A stretch of DNA of 64,000 nt from Maribellus sp. YY47 (GCF_023111095.1 NZ_JALGYW010000013.1:95164-159163); one strand, 5' to 3'; positions 1 to 8,410 are shown, counted from the first letter of the stretch. The notes: a model not told the origin generated them from the sequence alone. Made by a program: numbers and translations.

Positions 1-662
1 TGACCTAAGCGGTAAAGTAACATTTCTCCCAAACGTCGGCGCAGGTTGGCGCGCGGAATAGATAAAAGCTGACCAATTTGACGAAATCCCAGTTTATTTA
101 ACCGCTGCAAAGTAACATCATCCAGACGAAGAGCTACAGGAGGCAACAGAGCCAGGGCATCGGACTGTTTTTGAGCCTCAACAATTAATTCGTTTCCATA
201 ACGGGCAACAGCCCGCGCTGCACCAATGGTATCGGCAATGGCCGCTCGCACGCTGTATCCACCTTTGCGTAAACGGCTAATAATGGTTCTGACATAAGGA
301 AGCTCGCCGCCCCACAGATGTGCACAACCAGAAATATCGAGTATCAACCCATCTGTAGGATCAACAGCAACAGTGGGTGTAAAACGGAAACACCATTCAG
401 CCAGATCCTTTAACAACTTTTCTTCCGCTGCGGGTTCTGCGGCAAACACTTTTACATCAGGAAATATCGCACGAACATCGGCAACCACCATTCCGCGGGT
501 AATACCTTCTTCCTCCAGGGCCGGACTCACTGCACGAGCCACCATTCGCCCATGTTCCGCGGCATATAGCAAAAAAGGTCCATTCCGCAATTCCGGATTA
601 ATTTTCACCAGTCTGTCGGGTGCCAGATAGCCAAACCAAATATATAAATAGCGTTTAGGCAT
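1..662 (-). CDS. imuB: ImuB-like Y-family DNA polymerase homologue, partial (5' part only)
   Basis: Reading the minus strand from an ATG at 662 gives an open frame of 220 codons that runs off the left edge, so the C-terminus is missing. The visible part is the palm/fingers region of a Y-family polymerase ending in the helix-hairpin-helix-like segment (LNKLGFRQIGQLLSIPRANL). The N-terminal metal-binding aspartate of active Y-family enzymes is absent (the first strand reads RYLYIWFGYL), and the later catalytic SxDE position reads VAVDPTDG. That is typical of ImuB, a non-catalytic adaptor in damage-induced mutagenesis with ImuA and DnaE2. It overlaps the upstream imuA-like gene by 8 bp, which indicates one transcript. 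A dnaE2 gene would be expected downstream, outside the window. Family assignment is confident; inactivity is inferred from missing residues. Confidence 0.85.
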   Translation of the reverse strand, partial: MPKRYLYIWFGYLAPDRLVKINPELRNGPFLLYAAEHGRMVARAVSPALEEEGITRGMVVADVRAIFPDVKVFAAEPAAEEKLLKDLAEWCFRFTPTVAVDPTDGLILDISGCAHLWGGELPYVRTIISRLRKGGYSVRAAIADTIGAARAVARYGNELIVEAQKQSDALALLPPVALRLDDVTLQRLNKLGFRQIGQLLSIPRANLRRRLGEMLLYRLG

Positions 663-1401
663 ATTTTCGCTGTTTTTTGACTGATTTTGCAGACAACGCA
701 GTCGATTGCTGAACTGAATAAAGCTTTTCATTCTTCCATTCGAACTGCCAGATGCCCGGCCGGCCATTTCGAATTTTAACCAGTTCAACCTGCCACCGGG
801 GAAAACCCACTCCGGGAAGTCCATCATTTGCAGAACTTGGCAAGGGTGTGATTTTCCAACGTGCCACACAGGCCAATGCATTTTCCATACGCGGCTGCCT
901 GCGATGCAGAAATCCTGTTACCTTGCTGTCTTCAACTGCCAGCTGCAATCGGCGCGATTCGGCAAAGTTCACATCGCGCAATTCGGCTACAACTGCCGAC
1001 AAAGCTTTATTTTTTAATGCCTGTTCCATCACCCATAGTACTTCTTTCGGGCGCCGAACATCGATAAAAATAACCCGGTGAGGTTCAATACCTAGAAACT
1101 TTAATGCCGGAGGAAACAACTTCCGGTTAAAACTCACCCAGAGGCAAATTCCCCCTTTTTTCATGAGCGTTCCCAACAACACGGAAAGAAATCCGTTAGC
1201 CGCAGCCGCACAAGTTTCGTCAGGACTACTGAACTCGTGAATTGCCCCCACAGGAAAAATACCGCCGGGAAAAGCTGCGTTCATCGCTCCCAACCCAAAA
1301 TCAAGCCGGCGGCTATCGTCCCCCACATTGAATCCTTCCATCGAAAGAATCTTTTCTCTCAGCTGCCTGATCATCTCATTTTTTCCCGTAATCGCTTCCA
1401 T
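655..1401 (-). CDS. imuA: ImuA-like (RecA-related) SOS mutagenesis protein
   Basis: A 248-residue protein of the ImuA/SulA-like RecA superfamily. The N-terminal half carries the RecA-like core: an FPGGIFPVGAIHE segment near residues 44-56, then strands ending LWVSF and VIFIDVRR. The C-terminal segment (GRPGIWQFEW) resembles the ImuA tail that contacts RecA/ImuB in studied systems. It is translated into the ImuB-like gene with an 8-bp overlap. Its start at 1401 lies about 20 bp from a divergent control region holding two matching operators, so it is probably repressed by the XRE/S24 protein encoded on the other side. Role in error-prone repair is from family knowledge. Confidence 0.85.
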   Translation of the reverse strand: MEAITGKNEMIRQLREKILSMEGFNVGDDSRRLDFGLGAMNAAFPGGIFPVGAIHEFSSPDETCAAAANGFLSVLLGTLMKKGGICLWVSFNRKLFPPALKFLGIEPHRVIFIDVRRPKEVLWVMEQALKNKALSAVVAELRDVNFAESRRLQLAVEDSKVTGFLHRRQPRMENALACVARWKITPLPSSANDGLPGVGFPRWQVELVKIRNGRPGIWQFEWKNEKLYSVQQSTALSAKSVKKQRKYA

Positions 1402-1417
1402 AATTGAGAATTATTTC

Positions 1418-1464
1418 TAAATTTGTTACGATCAATAACAAAACTTTGTTTCTAAATATAACAA
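1418..1464. promoter_or_regulatory. Divergent control region: -7 element plus two TTGTT-N9-AACAA operators
   Basis: Two inverted repeats of the same architecture lie between imuA and the XRE/S24 gene. The first is TTTGTTA-N7-TAACAAA at 1422-1442 (7-bp arms). The second is TTGTT-N9-AACAA at 1446-1464. Their centres (1432 and 1455) are 23 bp apart, about two helical turns. A plus-strand match to the Bacteroidota -7 element (TAAATTTG, 1418-1425) overlaps the first operator, and the second operator ends on the base before the GTG start of the regulator. The arrangement fits autorepression plus repression of imuAB; binding itself is inference. Confidence 0.7.
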
Positions 1465-2274
1465 GTGAATAACAAAACGCAAAAGATTTTTTTTGCCGGT
1501 AACATTAAATTTCTTCGCGAACGGAAGAAAATGAGCCAGGAAGCACTAGCTGTAAAGCTGGGATTAACCCGTGCCAAGTTGGCCGCTATTGAAGCCGGGA
1601 ACACCAAATCTCCGCAACCGGCGGATTATCTCAATTTTTCGGAATTTTTTAAAATCAGCATCGACACTTTGCTGAAAATTGATCTGTCGAAACTGGGCGA
1701 ACTAAAAATCAGGGAACTGGAAACCGGAAACGACGTTTACATTCGGGGAGGAAACCTTCGGGTACTGGCCATTTCGGTAGACAAATCGAATAATGAAAAC
1801 ATTGAGTATGTTCCGGTAAAAGCCAAAGCCGGATATATGGCAGGATACAATGACCCTGAATTTATTGCCGGCCTTCCCAAATATTCCATCCCCAACCTGC
1901 CGTCGCAAGGAACATTCCGCATATTTCCATCGGTTGGCGATTCGATGTTGCCTGTTCCCGAAGGCAGCGACATTATTGCGCAATATGTAGCCGACTGGAC
2001 CGGGTTAAAAGCCAATACCCCCTGCATTGTTATTCTGAAAGGGCAACAGGATTTTGTGTTTAAAATGGTAACTGTAAATACCGACGGTACTTTGTTGTTG
2101 AAATCACTCAACCCTGAATACCAACCATACTTTGTTGACGTAAGCGATGTAATGGAAATATGGCGTTTTTATGCCTACACCAGCCGCGAATTTCCGGAAT
2201 CTCCCACCGAAATGGGCGTCGTATTAAAAGCGATTAAAGCCCTGGAAGAAAAAATCCGGGATATACAGAAATAA
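1465..2274 (+). CDS. XRE-family repressor with S24 (LexA/CI-like) self-cleavage domain
   Basis: A 269-residue LexA/CI-like regulator starting at GTG. Residues about 12-70 form a Cro/CI helix-turn-helix (MSQEALAVKLGLTRAKLAAIE). The C-terminal half is a peptidase S24 domain with the serine motif VGDSM (Ser160) and a downstream lysine in FVFKMV (Lys200), the expected Ser-Lys dyad. An Ala122-Gly123 bond in the segment KAKAGY precedes it and is the likely self-cleavage site. The C-terminal tail looks helical. It is divergent from imuA-imuB and flanks the paired operators, so it probably releases the mutagenesis genes after DNA damage. Catalytic residues are visible; the SOS role is inferred from context. 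Confidence 0.85.
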   Translation: MNNKTQKIFFAGNIKFLRERKKMSQEALAVKLGLTRAKLAAIEAGNTKSPQPADYLNFSEFFKISIDTLLKIDLSKLGELKIRELETGNDVYIRGGNLRVLAISVDKSNNENIEYVPVKAKAGYMAGYNDPEFIAGLPKYSIPNLPSQGTFRIFPSVGDSMLPVPEGSDIIAQYVADWTGLKANTPCIVILKGQQDFVFKMVTVNTDGTLLLKSLNPEYQPYFVDVSDVMEIWRFYAYTSREFPESPTEMGVVLKAIKALEEKIRDIQK

Positions 2275-2420
2275 AGGGCACTTAATTCCTCCTTCTTGAA
2301 ATACAGTCCGTCTAATGCAAGTAGAAAGAAGGCATTTCTTAATTGAAAAACCTTCTTTTAAATTTAAAATCGGGGACGACAGGGAGTAAACCGCAAAAGG
2401 AAATACTCATTCCAAAGGAT

Positions 2421-2864
2421 TTAATGACAAGCGGCCCGTGCATTTATCATGGAGGCATTGCCTTCGCCATTCCAATCTTCATAATGCCAGGTAAAATGAA
2501 CGGTTGCCACTATTTTACCGGTATCAGACGACCGCACTCTAAAGGTCATGGTTTGATTACTGTTGCCCGAAACTGAAATATCACGAACAAATAAATGGCA
2601 GTTAAATAAACTCTCAATGGTATATTCATGACCTTCGGAATCTGTAATTGTACCACTGGCTTTATTAAGCACCTTACCGGTGGCAAAAAATGTCATGTTC
2701 ATAACAACAAGCCCCGAGTAGTCTCCAATACAGTCAATTGGCACTACTGCAGGATTCCATTCCCAGGGCACCACAGCACTACTTTTATTTCCCCGGGCAT
2801 TTCCGGCACCTGCCACAAAAGCAAATAAGAAAATGAATACAGCTAAAAACCTAAGATTTTTCAT
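2421..2864 (-). CDS. Secreted hypothetical protein
   Basis: A 147-residue protein that I do not recognise. Residues 1-23 form a clear signal peptide (charged MKNLR, hydrophobic core, small residues before the likely cut near AGNARG). The mature part looks all-beta with alternating hydrophobic residues, has cysteines near residues 45, 89 and 146, and contains DSEGHEYTIESLF, a pattern seen in small secreted beta-sandwich proteins of Bacteroidota. It is monocistronic: the tRNA-Arg gene lies upstream on the same strand and the S24 regulator converges from the other side. Function unknown. Confidence 0.65.
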   Translation of the reverse strand: MKNLRFLAVFIFLFAFVAGAGNARGNKSSAVVPWEWNPAVVPIDCIGDYSGLVVMNMTFFATGKVLNKASGTITDSEGHEYTIESLFNCHLFVRDISVSGNSNQTMTFRVRSSDTGKIVATVHFTWHYEDWNGEGNASMINARAACH

Positions 2865-3091
2865 GGTAATTGATTTTAAAGTTTAACTACCACAAGTTCC
2901 TGATTTATCATTGAGACGACATATTAAGCATGCGGCACAAAATCGCAATTTTGAAGCATTTGTTGCAATTTTAAGCACTGTGTTTAGATTAAAATTGAAT
3001 TGGAGAATGTCGGAAAGTGAATATATGCTTGAAATTTGTTTCCCCACAGAAAGTTCAATTGATCCGAAGTGAACCTTACAAAAGTACCCCT

Positions 3092-3126
3092 AAAAAACAA
3101 AAGGGATCAGATTTTCATCTAATCCC
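3092..3126 (-). terminator. Rho-independent terminator after tRNA-Arg
   Basis: On the minus strand a hairpin (ATCT/AGAT and ATCCC/GGGAT separated by one A-C mismatch, TTTC-type loop, 3103-3126) is followed by a T-rich run (complement of 3092-3102). It begins 14 nt beyond the tRNA 3' end. Confidence 0.6.
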
Positions 3127-3139
3127 CTATTCAATCAAG

Positions 3140-3213
<74 letters not shown>

Positions 3214-3230
3214 AGCCTTATTTTGCGCTG

Positions 3231-3261
3231 CAAAAGTATAAATCAAATTTCAAACTCCAAA
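3231..3261 (-). promoter_or_regulatory. Bacteroidota-type promoter of tRNA-Arg
   Basis: The minus strand carries a complete -33/-7 pair: TTTG (complement of 3258-3261), a 19-bp spacer, then TACTTTTG (complement of 3231-3238), matching TTTG-N19-TAnnTTTG. Transcription should start about 12-14 nt before the mature tRNA 5' end at 3213. The -33 region lies in a short repeat: AAACTCCAAAT occurs twice on the plus strand. Confidence 0.7.
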
Positions 3262-3336
3262 TCCAAAACTCCAAATTAATCAGAAAAATCAAAATTTGTC
3301 GCTTTTATTGATCACTTTTACCGCATTATAGCTTTC

Positions 3337-4371
3337 CTACAACAGGTGAATTCCGTTGTTTTTGCAGGTTTCAGTCATTTCGTCGGGCCAAATGCTCGAC
3401 TGAATTTCGCCGATATGTGCCTTTCTTAAAAAGTACATGCACAACCTCGACTGACCAATACCTCCTCCAATAGTTAACGGTAATTCACCGTTCAGCAACA
3501 TTTTGTGCCAAAGCAGTTCTTTGCGTTCTTCCTGACCACGCAATTTCAACTGCTCCATCAATACGTTTTGATCAACCCGAATCCCCATCGATGAGATTTC
3601 AAATGAACGCTGCAATACGTCGTTCCACAAAATAATATCGCCGTTAAGGCCTTTAAAACCATTTACGGTTTCGGTGCTCCAGTCATCGTAATCGGGAGCA
3701 CGGCCATCGTGAATTTCGCCGTTTAACATCACGCCTCCAATTCCGATAACGAAAACAGCCCCATATTTTTTGGCTTCTTCGTTTTCACGTTCACGCGGAG
3801 TTAAATCCGGATATTTTTCAGCCAATTCTTCGGCATGAACAAAAGTTATTTCCTCCGGAAGCTGAGGTTCAATCTCTAAAAAATTTTCAGAGATAAAATA
3901 CTCAGTTCTTACCAGGGCCGAATATATCTTGCGAACAATGTATTTCAGGAAATCCAGATTGCGTTCTTCGGCAGTAATAACCCGCTCCCAGTCCCACTGG
4001 TCGACATAAAGCGAGTGAATGTTGGATAGTTCTTCATCGGGACGAATGGCATTCATATCGGTGTAAATTCCGAAGCCAGTCTTCACCTCCAGATCGGCCA
4101 ATGCCAATCTTTTCCACTTGGCCAGCGACTGTACAATTTCAGCCATTTCGTCGCCTAATTCTTTGATCGGAAATGAAACCGGTCTTTCAATTCCATTTAA
4201 ATCGTCGTTAATACCTGTTCCTTTTTTCACAAAAAGTGGCGCGGTAATTCTCCTCAAACGTAATTCGGATGAAAGATTCAGCTGAAAGAAATCTTTCAAC
4301 TGCTTTATTGCCTGCTCCGTTTGATTCAAATCCAATAGGGATTTGTAGTTTTTTGGTATGTATAAATTCAT
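3337..4371 (-). CDS. asnA: Aspartate--ammonia ligase (AsnA-type asparagine synthetase)
   Basis: A 344-residue AsnA, which makes L-asparagine from aspartate, ammonia and ATP with an adenylated intermediate; related to class II aminoacyl-tRNA synthetases. Recognisable segments are LRLRRITAPLFVKKGTGIND near residue 38, FGIYTDMNAIRPDEEL, HSLYVDQWDWERVI near residue 120, and the C-terminal GGGIGQSRLCMYFL, the class II motif-3-like segment. Length is normal for the family. It is monocistronic with its own -7 element about 100 nt upstream, giving a fairly long leader. The tRNA-Arg gene follows on the same strand with its own promoter. Confidence 0.96.
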   Translation of the reverse strand: MNLYIPKNYKSLLDLNQTEQAIKQLKDFFQLNLSSELRLRRITAPLFVKKGTGINDDLNGIERPVSFPIKELGDEMAEIVQSLAKWKRLALADLEVKTGFGIYTDMNAIRPDEELSNIHSLYVDQWDWERVITAEERNLDFLKYIVRKIYSALVRTEYFISENFLEIEPQLPEEITFVHAEELAEKYPDLTPRERENEEAKKYGAVFVIGIGGVMLNGEIHDGRAPDYDDWSTETVNGFKGLNGDIILWNDVLQRSFEISSMGIRVDQNVLMEQLKLRGQEERKELLWHKMLLNGELPLTIGGGIGQSRLCMYFLRKAHIGEIQSSIWPDEMTETCKNNGIHLL

Positions 4372-4477
4372 GCTGTTAAATAAATCTGTTTACAAGCGAA
4401 TAAAATGCAACTCGCTCCTTTCTATTCGACCGAACCAAACTTTATTTCATTTTATCAGCTTAAAGTCTGTTTCAGCG

Positions 4478-4485
4478 CAAAAATA
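4478..4485 (-). promoter_or_regulatory. -7 element ahead of asnA
   Basis: The complement of CAAAAATA is TATTTTTG, an exact TAnnTTTG match on the minus strand, predicting a start site near 4473 and a leader of about 100 nt before the asnA ATG at 4371. No clear -33 TTTG was found at the usual distance. Confidence 0.5.
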
Positions 4486-4516
4486 TAATTCTACTTCGAC
4501 TTTTGAGAATAGTTTT

Positions 4517-4563
4517 AAAAAAACGTTGCCAAACAAGTCTTCCTATCTGACCCGTTTGGCAAC
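4517..4563 (-). terminator. Rho-independent terminator of the acyl-CoA dehydrogenase gene
   Basis: Perfect 10-bp arms GTTGCCAAAC and GTTTGGCAAC (4525-4534 and 4554-4563) enclose a 19-nt loop. On the minus strand the hairpin is followed by G and seven T residues. It lies 50 nt beyond the stop codon of the dehydrogenase gene. Confidence 0.8.
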
Positions 4564-4612
4564 ATTAATCCAAACATTTTTAGCACAATAAATTCTTATG
4601 CTGAACTATTTC

Positions 4613-6151
4613 CTAAGCCGTTGCAAAATTTAACCACGAGCTGTTTTCTTCGTATTCCGGAATAACCTGAATATCGTTTTTCATCGAAAATGCAGCCAAT
4701 AATCCGGCGATCTCCTGCTGAAGCATGTTGATTCCGCCCTCAGCCAGATCTTTTCTAAATCCTTTTCCCATTAAATCAATTACCTGGTTCATCGAAATAA
4801 CGCGCCCCATAATTTTACCCAAATCAACAAGGTTACGTTGCGGCATCTGGAAATTGATGTTAAAATTGGTTTGTTCTTTAATAAATCCGGCCGCTTTGCT
4901 GGTCAGGTCAAAGTCTTTCAGAAACTGAAAAAGATTGTTCTCTTTTGTACGTTTCATGAGCTTAACAAGAGCTTCGGAAATTTGTGCATAAAGGATATCG
5001 TTCGATCCTTCAAAAATCTGAAACGGGCGGCTGTCGGTAATACCTCTTCCGCCAATATGCGTTAGCTTGTAAGCTTTTGCGCCCACCAGCTGCACTAACG
5101 ACTGTGCGGCTTCCTGCATTAAATCGGTTACCACACTTTTTACAGCGTTGGCTTCCATTCCGTGAGGAACCAAATCGACCTCAATCCCGGCTTTTTTGCT
5201 GCTGTTGGCGCACATAGCCGAACAAATGGTATAACTCGCCTGCAGTTTCGACAAACGCTCCTGCACCTGATCGTAAGAAAACAGGCTCTTCCCTCCTACC
5301 AGTCGCTGCTTGCAATGCGTGATTGCCTCGTCGAGCATTCGTTTTATAAAGCCCATGGCCATTCCCGGAAACTGCATACGGCTGCGGTGCAGCAAATCGA
5401 GCATCATTTTTACCCCGGTGGTATGCGGCTCCAGTTTCTGAACGCCGGGGATTTTAACATCAATGTGATTTCTACCGTATGGAATCATGTAAAGGCCCAG
5501 GTTTTCAAAATATTCTTCCACCTTAATTTTTTGATCCGGAGCGCTAACGTCGCAAATAAAAAAGTCAATATCGCGCTGCAAATTACCCGATTCGGACTTT
5601 TGCCGGGCGGTTAACAGCCAAAAATCGGCCATTCCGGTTAAACCCGCCCAATGTTTTTTCCCCTTTAAGTGAAATCTGTTTTCTCTTTCGGTATAAAACG
5701 TTTGCATGTTCAGCGCATCGCTTCCATAATCGGGTTCTGTTATCATTAATCCCCCCATGTTTTGCTCCTCGATAAAACGCCTGAACACGGACGCTTTGGC
5801 TTCTTCGCGGGCATATTTCGCAACGGGTTGTAAGAACAGTGCCGAGTTAATTCCAAAGGTTAACGAAAGCGGCAACGATTCATAGGAAGCGGCGGCCAGC
5901 AGGGCAATATTTTCATGCATCAGTCCGCCACGTCCGCCATATTCTTTCGGAATCCCTACCGACAACGGATTAGCCGACATAATTTCCTGAAGAGCTTCAG
6001 CCGGAAGCCCCCTGTTTACACTTAATTCATTGATATCATTTTTATCGTGAAATACGCTTTTCATTTTGGCTTTAAGCGTATCCAAAAACTCTGATATTGA
6101 AGGGATTTTATTCTCCGTCTCCACAGTGTCGACAACTAATTCTAAATTCAT
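4613..6151 (-). CDS. Acyl-CoA dehydrogenase family protein
   Basis: A flavoprotein of the acyl-CoA dehydrogenase superfamily, about 512 residues from the ATG at 6151. That start is preferred because the frame extends to 6244 with 31 extra residues that have no family character. Visible are the N-terminal helical domain, the FAD/substrate motif MITEPDYGSDALNM, the beta domain with HLKGKKHWAGLTGMADFW, and the C-terminal helical domain with RPFQIFEGSNDILYAQ, where family members have the IFEGTNxI segment. A further region of about 100 residues follows, as in the long (VLCAD-like) subfamilies. It probably oxidises an acyl-CoA; the substrate cannot be told. No ETF or thiolase genes are adjacent. 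Confidence 0.85.
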   Translation of the reverse strand: MNLELVVDTVETENKIPSISEFLDTLKAKMKSVFHDKNDINELSVNRGLPAEALQEIMSANPLSVGIPKEYGGRGGLMHENIALLAAASYESLPLSLTFGINSALFLQPVAKYAREEAKASVFRRFIEEQNMGGLMITEPDYGSDALNMQTFYTERENRFHLKGKKHWAGLTGMADFWLLTARQKSESGNLQRDIDFFICDVSAPDQKIKVEEYFENLGLYMIPYGRNHIDVKIPGVQKLEPHTTGVKMMLDLLHRSRMQFPGMAMGFIKRMLDEAITHCKQRLVGGKSLFSYDQVQERLSKLQASYTICSAMCANSSKKAGIEVDLVPHGMEANAVKSVVTDLMQEAAQSLVQLVGAKAYKLTHIGGRGITDSRPFQIFEGSNDILYAQISEALVKLMKRTKENNLFQFLKDFDLTSKAAGFIKEQTNFNINFQMPQRNLVDLGKIMGRVISMNQVIDLMGKGFRKDLAEGGINMLQQEIAGLLAAFSMKNDIQVIPEYEENSSWLNFATA

Positions 6152-6378
6152 AAAATGAGTACTTAAGTTGATTCCGATTTTAAAATTCCGGAAGTTTTTA
6201 TTTATACAGCTACTCAAACATTTAATTGTTGTGAATGTTTTCATCTTTTAACCGACTAAAAACTAAAGCATTTAAAAATAAGGAGTTAATGGTATTAATT
6301 AAGATTTTTTAAGAAATCGCTTACTTCTCAAAAGCTAACCGGATTATCAGAAAGGGCCTGAAAGAACCGTTTATTAAC

Positions 6379-6386
6379 TATTTTTG
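6379..6386 (+). promoter_or_regulatory. -7 element overlapping the apparent start of the MFS gene
   Basis: TATTTTTG matches TAnnTTTG exactly and ends on the G of the upstream-most GTG start at 6386. If it is used, transcription would begin near 6391, so translation must start downstream, for example at TTG 6395 or TTG 6401. Confidence 0.5.
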
Positions 6387-7585
6387 TGCAAAATTTGAAT
6401 TTGGCGAACTTCAGTAAAAATATTCCCCGGCTTTACCTCATTAAGATCTCGAAGTGGTTTAACATGGTTATGCCTGTGGTGGTTTTGTTTTACCAGGACA
6501 ATGGCATGGGGATGCATGAAATATTTGTGCTCAAAGCCATTTATTCGGTTGCCATTGTTACCATGGAAATTCCTTCGGGTTGGATGGCCGACGTTTGGGG
6601 GCGCAAGAAAACATTGATCCTCGGAAGCATTTTGGGAAGCGCAGGTTTTTTCTTATACAGTTTGTCCTACGGCTTTTGGGCGTTTGCAATGGCCGAAATC
6701 ATTTTAGGCATCGGTCATTCGTTTGTTTCCGGGGCCGACTCAGCGCTTTTATACGATAGTTTGAAAGCCGACAATAAATCAGATAAATATATCAGGGAAG
6801 AAGGAAAAATAACTTCGGTAGGTAATTTTGCGGAAGCAATTGCCGGCGTTGTTGGCGGCTTACTGGCGGCCGTTAGTTTACGCATGCCTTTTTATTTTCA
6901 GTTCGCTGTTGCCGCAATTGCCATCCCCTCTGCACTTACGCTGATTGAACCACGAATACACTCGAAAGAGCACATTCATTCCATGAAGAAACTGGTGAGC
7001 AATATCCGCAAAACCTTTGTTTCCAATCCCGATCTGCGTATTTCTATTTTACTGTCGTCGGTAACCGGAACTGCTACGCTTACTTTTGCCTGGTTTGTTC
7101 AGCCTTTTTTCAAAGCCATTAACCTGCCTGTAGAATTTTTTGGGATTTTCTGGACAGCCCTGAACCTGACGGTTGGGGTTTCGTCGGTTTTTGCCTACAA
7201 AGCTGAAGTATTTTTAGGGCGAAAGTGGTCGATACTACTGGTGATCACGTTGCTGGCTGCTGGATATATTTTTGCCGGGATAAGCATTTCGTACTGGGGG
7301 CTTGTCTTTCTGTTTATGTTTTACCTGGTTCGGGGAATTGCCACGCCTATTTTCAAAAATTACATCAACCAGTACACCGAAAGCGAAGTACGGGCCACCA
7401 TGCTTTCTGTCCGGAATTTTGTGATTCGGATTGCTTTTGCCGGAATAGGACCTTTATTGGGATGGATCACCGATAATATCAGCTTAAATGCCGCACTATT
7501 TCTTTCGGGAATAATTTACCTTGTAAGTTCGCTTGTAATTGTTCTGCCGTGGTTAAAACAACGTTCAGAACGGGAACTGAATTAA
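6386..7585 (+). CDS. MFS transporter
   Basis: A 12-helix major facilitator of up to 399 residues. The cytoplasmic loop 2-3 signature is clear (GWMADVWGRKKTLILGS, the G-x3-D-x2-GRR/K motif). The N-terminal half ends near residue 185 and a central basic loop (HSKEHIHSMKKLVSNIRKTF) joins the two six-helix bundles. Substrate is unknown; resemblance is to small efflux-type carriers. The upstream-most start (GTG 6386) overlaps a promoter element, so TTG at 6395 or 6401 may be used; both keep the first helix. It converges with the PhnP-like gene and overlaps its end by 4 bp. Confidence 0.85.
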   Translation: MQNLNLANFSKNIPRLYLIKISKWFNMVMPVVVLFYQDNGMGMHEIFVLKAIYSVAIVTMEIPSGWMADVWGRKKTLILGSILGSAGFFLYSLSYGFWAFAMAEIILGIGHSFVSGADSALLYDSLKADNKSDKYIREEGKITSVGNFAEAIAGVVGGLLAAVSLRMPFYFQFAVAAIAIPSALTLIEPRIHSKEHIHSMKKLVSNIRKTFVSNPDLRISILLSSVTGTATLTFAWFVQPFFKAINLPVEFFGIFWTALNLTVGVSSVFAYKAEVFLGRKWSILLVITLLAAGYIFAGISISYWGLVFLFMFYLVRGIATPIFKNYINQYTESEVRATMLSVRNFVIRIAFAGIGPLLGWITDNISLNAALFLSGIIYLVSSLVIVLPWLKQRSERELN

Positions 7586-8367
7586 AGTTCCAGTTTCAGT
7601 CCGTCGTAAGCCATAAAAACATTCTCCGGCAATTCTGATTGCAGCTCCCGGTGTTTTCCAAAGCCATGACTGATGTGTGTCAGAAAAGCTTTTTCGGGCC
7701 GGACTTTTTCAATCACAGCCAGCGCTTCTTCCAGGTTAAAATGCGAAATGTGTTTTTCTTTCCGAAGGGTATTGATGATCAGAATTTTTGTCCCGGCCAT
7801 TTTCGCCAATTCGTCTTCCGGAATTGAATTTGCATCGGTTATATAGGTCAAATCACCAATTCGGTAGCCGTATACCGGTAATTTATGGTGAAAACACCGA
7901 ATCGGGATAATCTCAACTCCATCAATAGCGAAGGGGCTTCCATTTACATCTTTTAACTGCATCTTCGGAATTCCGGGATACTTGTATTCGGCAAAAACAT
8001 AACTGAAGATCCGGCGAATGGCTTCCTGTACCCTTTCCTCGGTGTAAATCTCCATTGGGTGGCGCTGAATCCAGTTGTAAGAGCGGATATCATCGAGGCC
8101 AAAAATATGATCTACATGCTCATGTGTCAATAAAATAGCCCGAAGTGTTTCCACCTTTTCGCGCAACATTTGCTGCCGGAAATCGGGACCCGCATCAATC
8201 ACCAGGTTTTGTCCGTTAATATTCAGCAAGAGTGACGACCGCAATCGTTTATCGCGCGAATCATCCGACCGGCATACCTCGCAATCGCAGGCTACTACGG
8301 GCACTCCCTGCGAAGTTCCGGTACCCAGAAAAGTTGCTGTTATTTTATTGTTTTTGATGGAAGTCAT
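7582..8367 (-). CDS. MBL-fold hydrolase, PhnP-like phosphodiesterase
   Basis: A 261-residue metallo-beta-lactamase-fold protein. It has the metal motif LTHEHVDH (His82, His84, Asp86, His87) and later histidines in RCFHHKLP and LTHISHG. Near the N-terminus GTGTSQGVP is followed by CDCEVC (Cys27, Cys29, Cys32), the zinc-binding cysteine cluster of PhnP. PhnP cleaves 1,2-cyclic ribose phosphates, but this homologue has no phosphonate genes around it, so a general cyclic-phosphodiesterase role is only inferred. It is divergent from the methylase gene (67-bp gap). Confidence 0.85.
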   Translation of the reverse strand: MTSIKNNKITATFLGTGTSQGVPVVACDCEVCRSDDSRDKRLRSSLLLNINGQNLVIDAGPDFRQQMLREKVETLRAILLTHEHVDHIFGLDDIRSYNWIQRHPMEIYTEERVQEAIRRIFSYVFAEYKYPGIPKMQLKDVNGSPFAIDGVEIIPIRCFHHKLPVYGYRIGDLTYITDANSIPEDELAKMAGTKILIINTLRKEKHISHFNLEEALAVIEKVRPEKAFLTHISHGFGKHRELQSELPENVFMAYDGLKLEL

Positions 8368-8410
8368 GGAGCAAAATTAGCAAAAGCAACTGTGAAACGA
8401 TGAGATTGAC

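Noticed and set aside
373..1081. Plus-strand open frames opposite imuB/imuA (373-630, 752-1081, 861-1067)
   Set aside because: They are antisense to well-supported genes, have Ser/Thr/Arg-rich composition without recognisable pattern, and no promoter.
2343..2576. Plus-strand 77-codon frame
   Set aside because: Overlaps the secreted-protein gene on the other strand; no family pattern or promoter.
4525..4563. Inverted repeat considered as an operator of asnA
   Set aside because: The T-run after the hairpin on the minus strand and its position after the dehydrogenase stop codon fit a terminator better.
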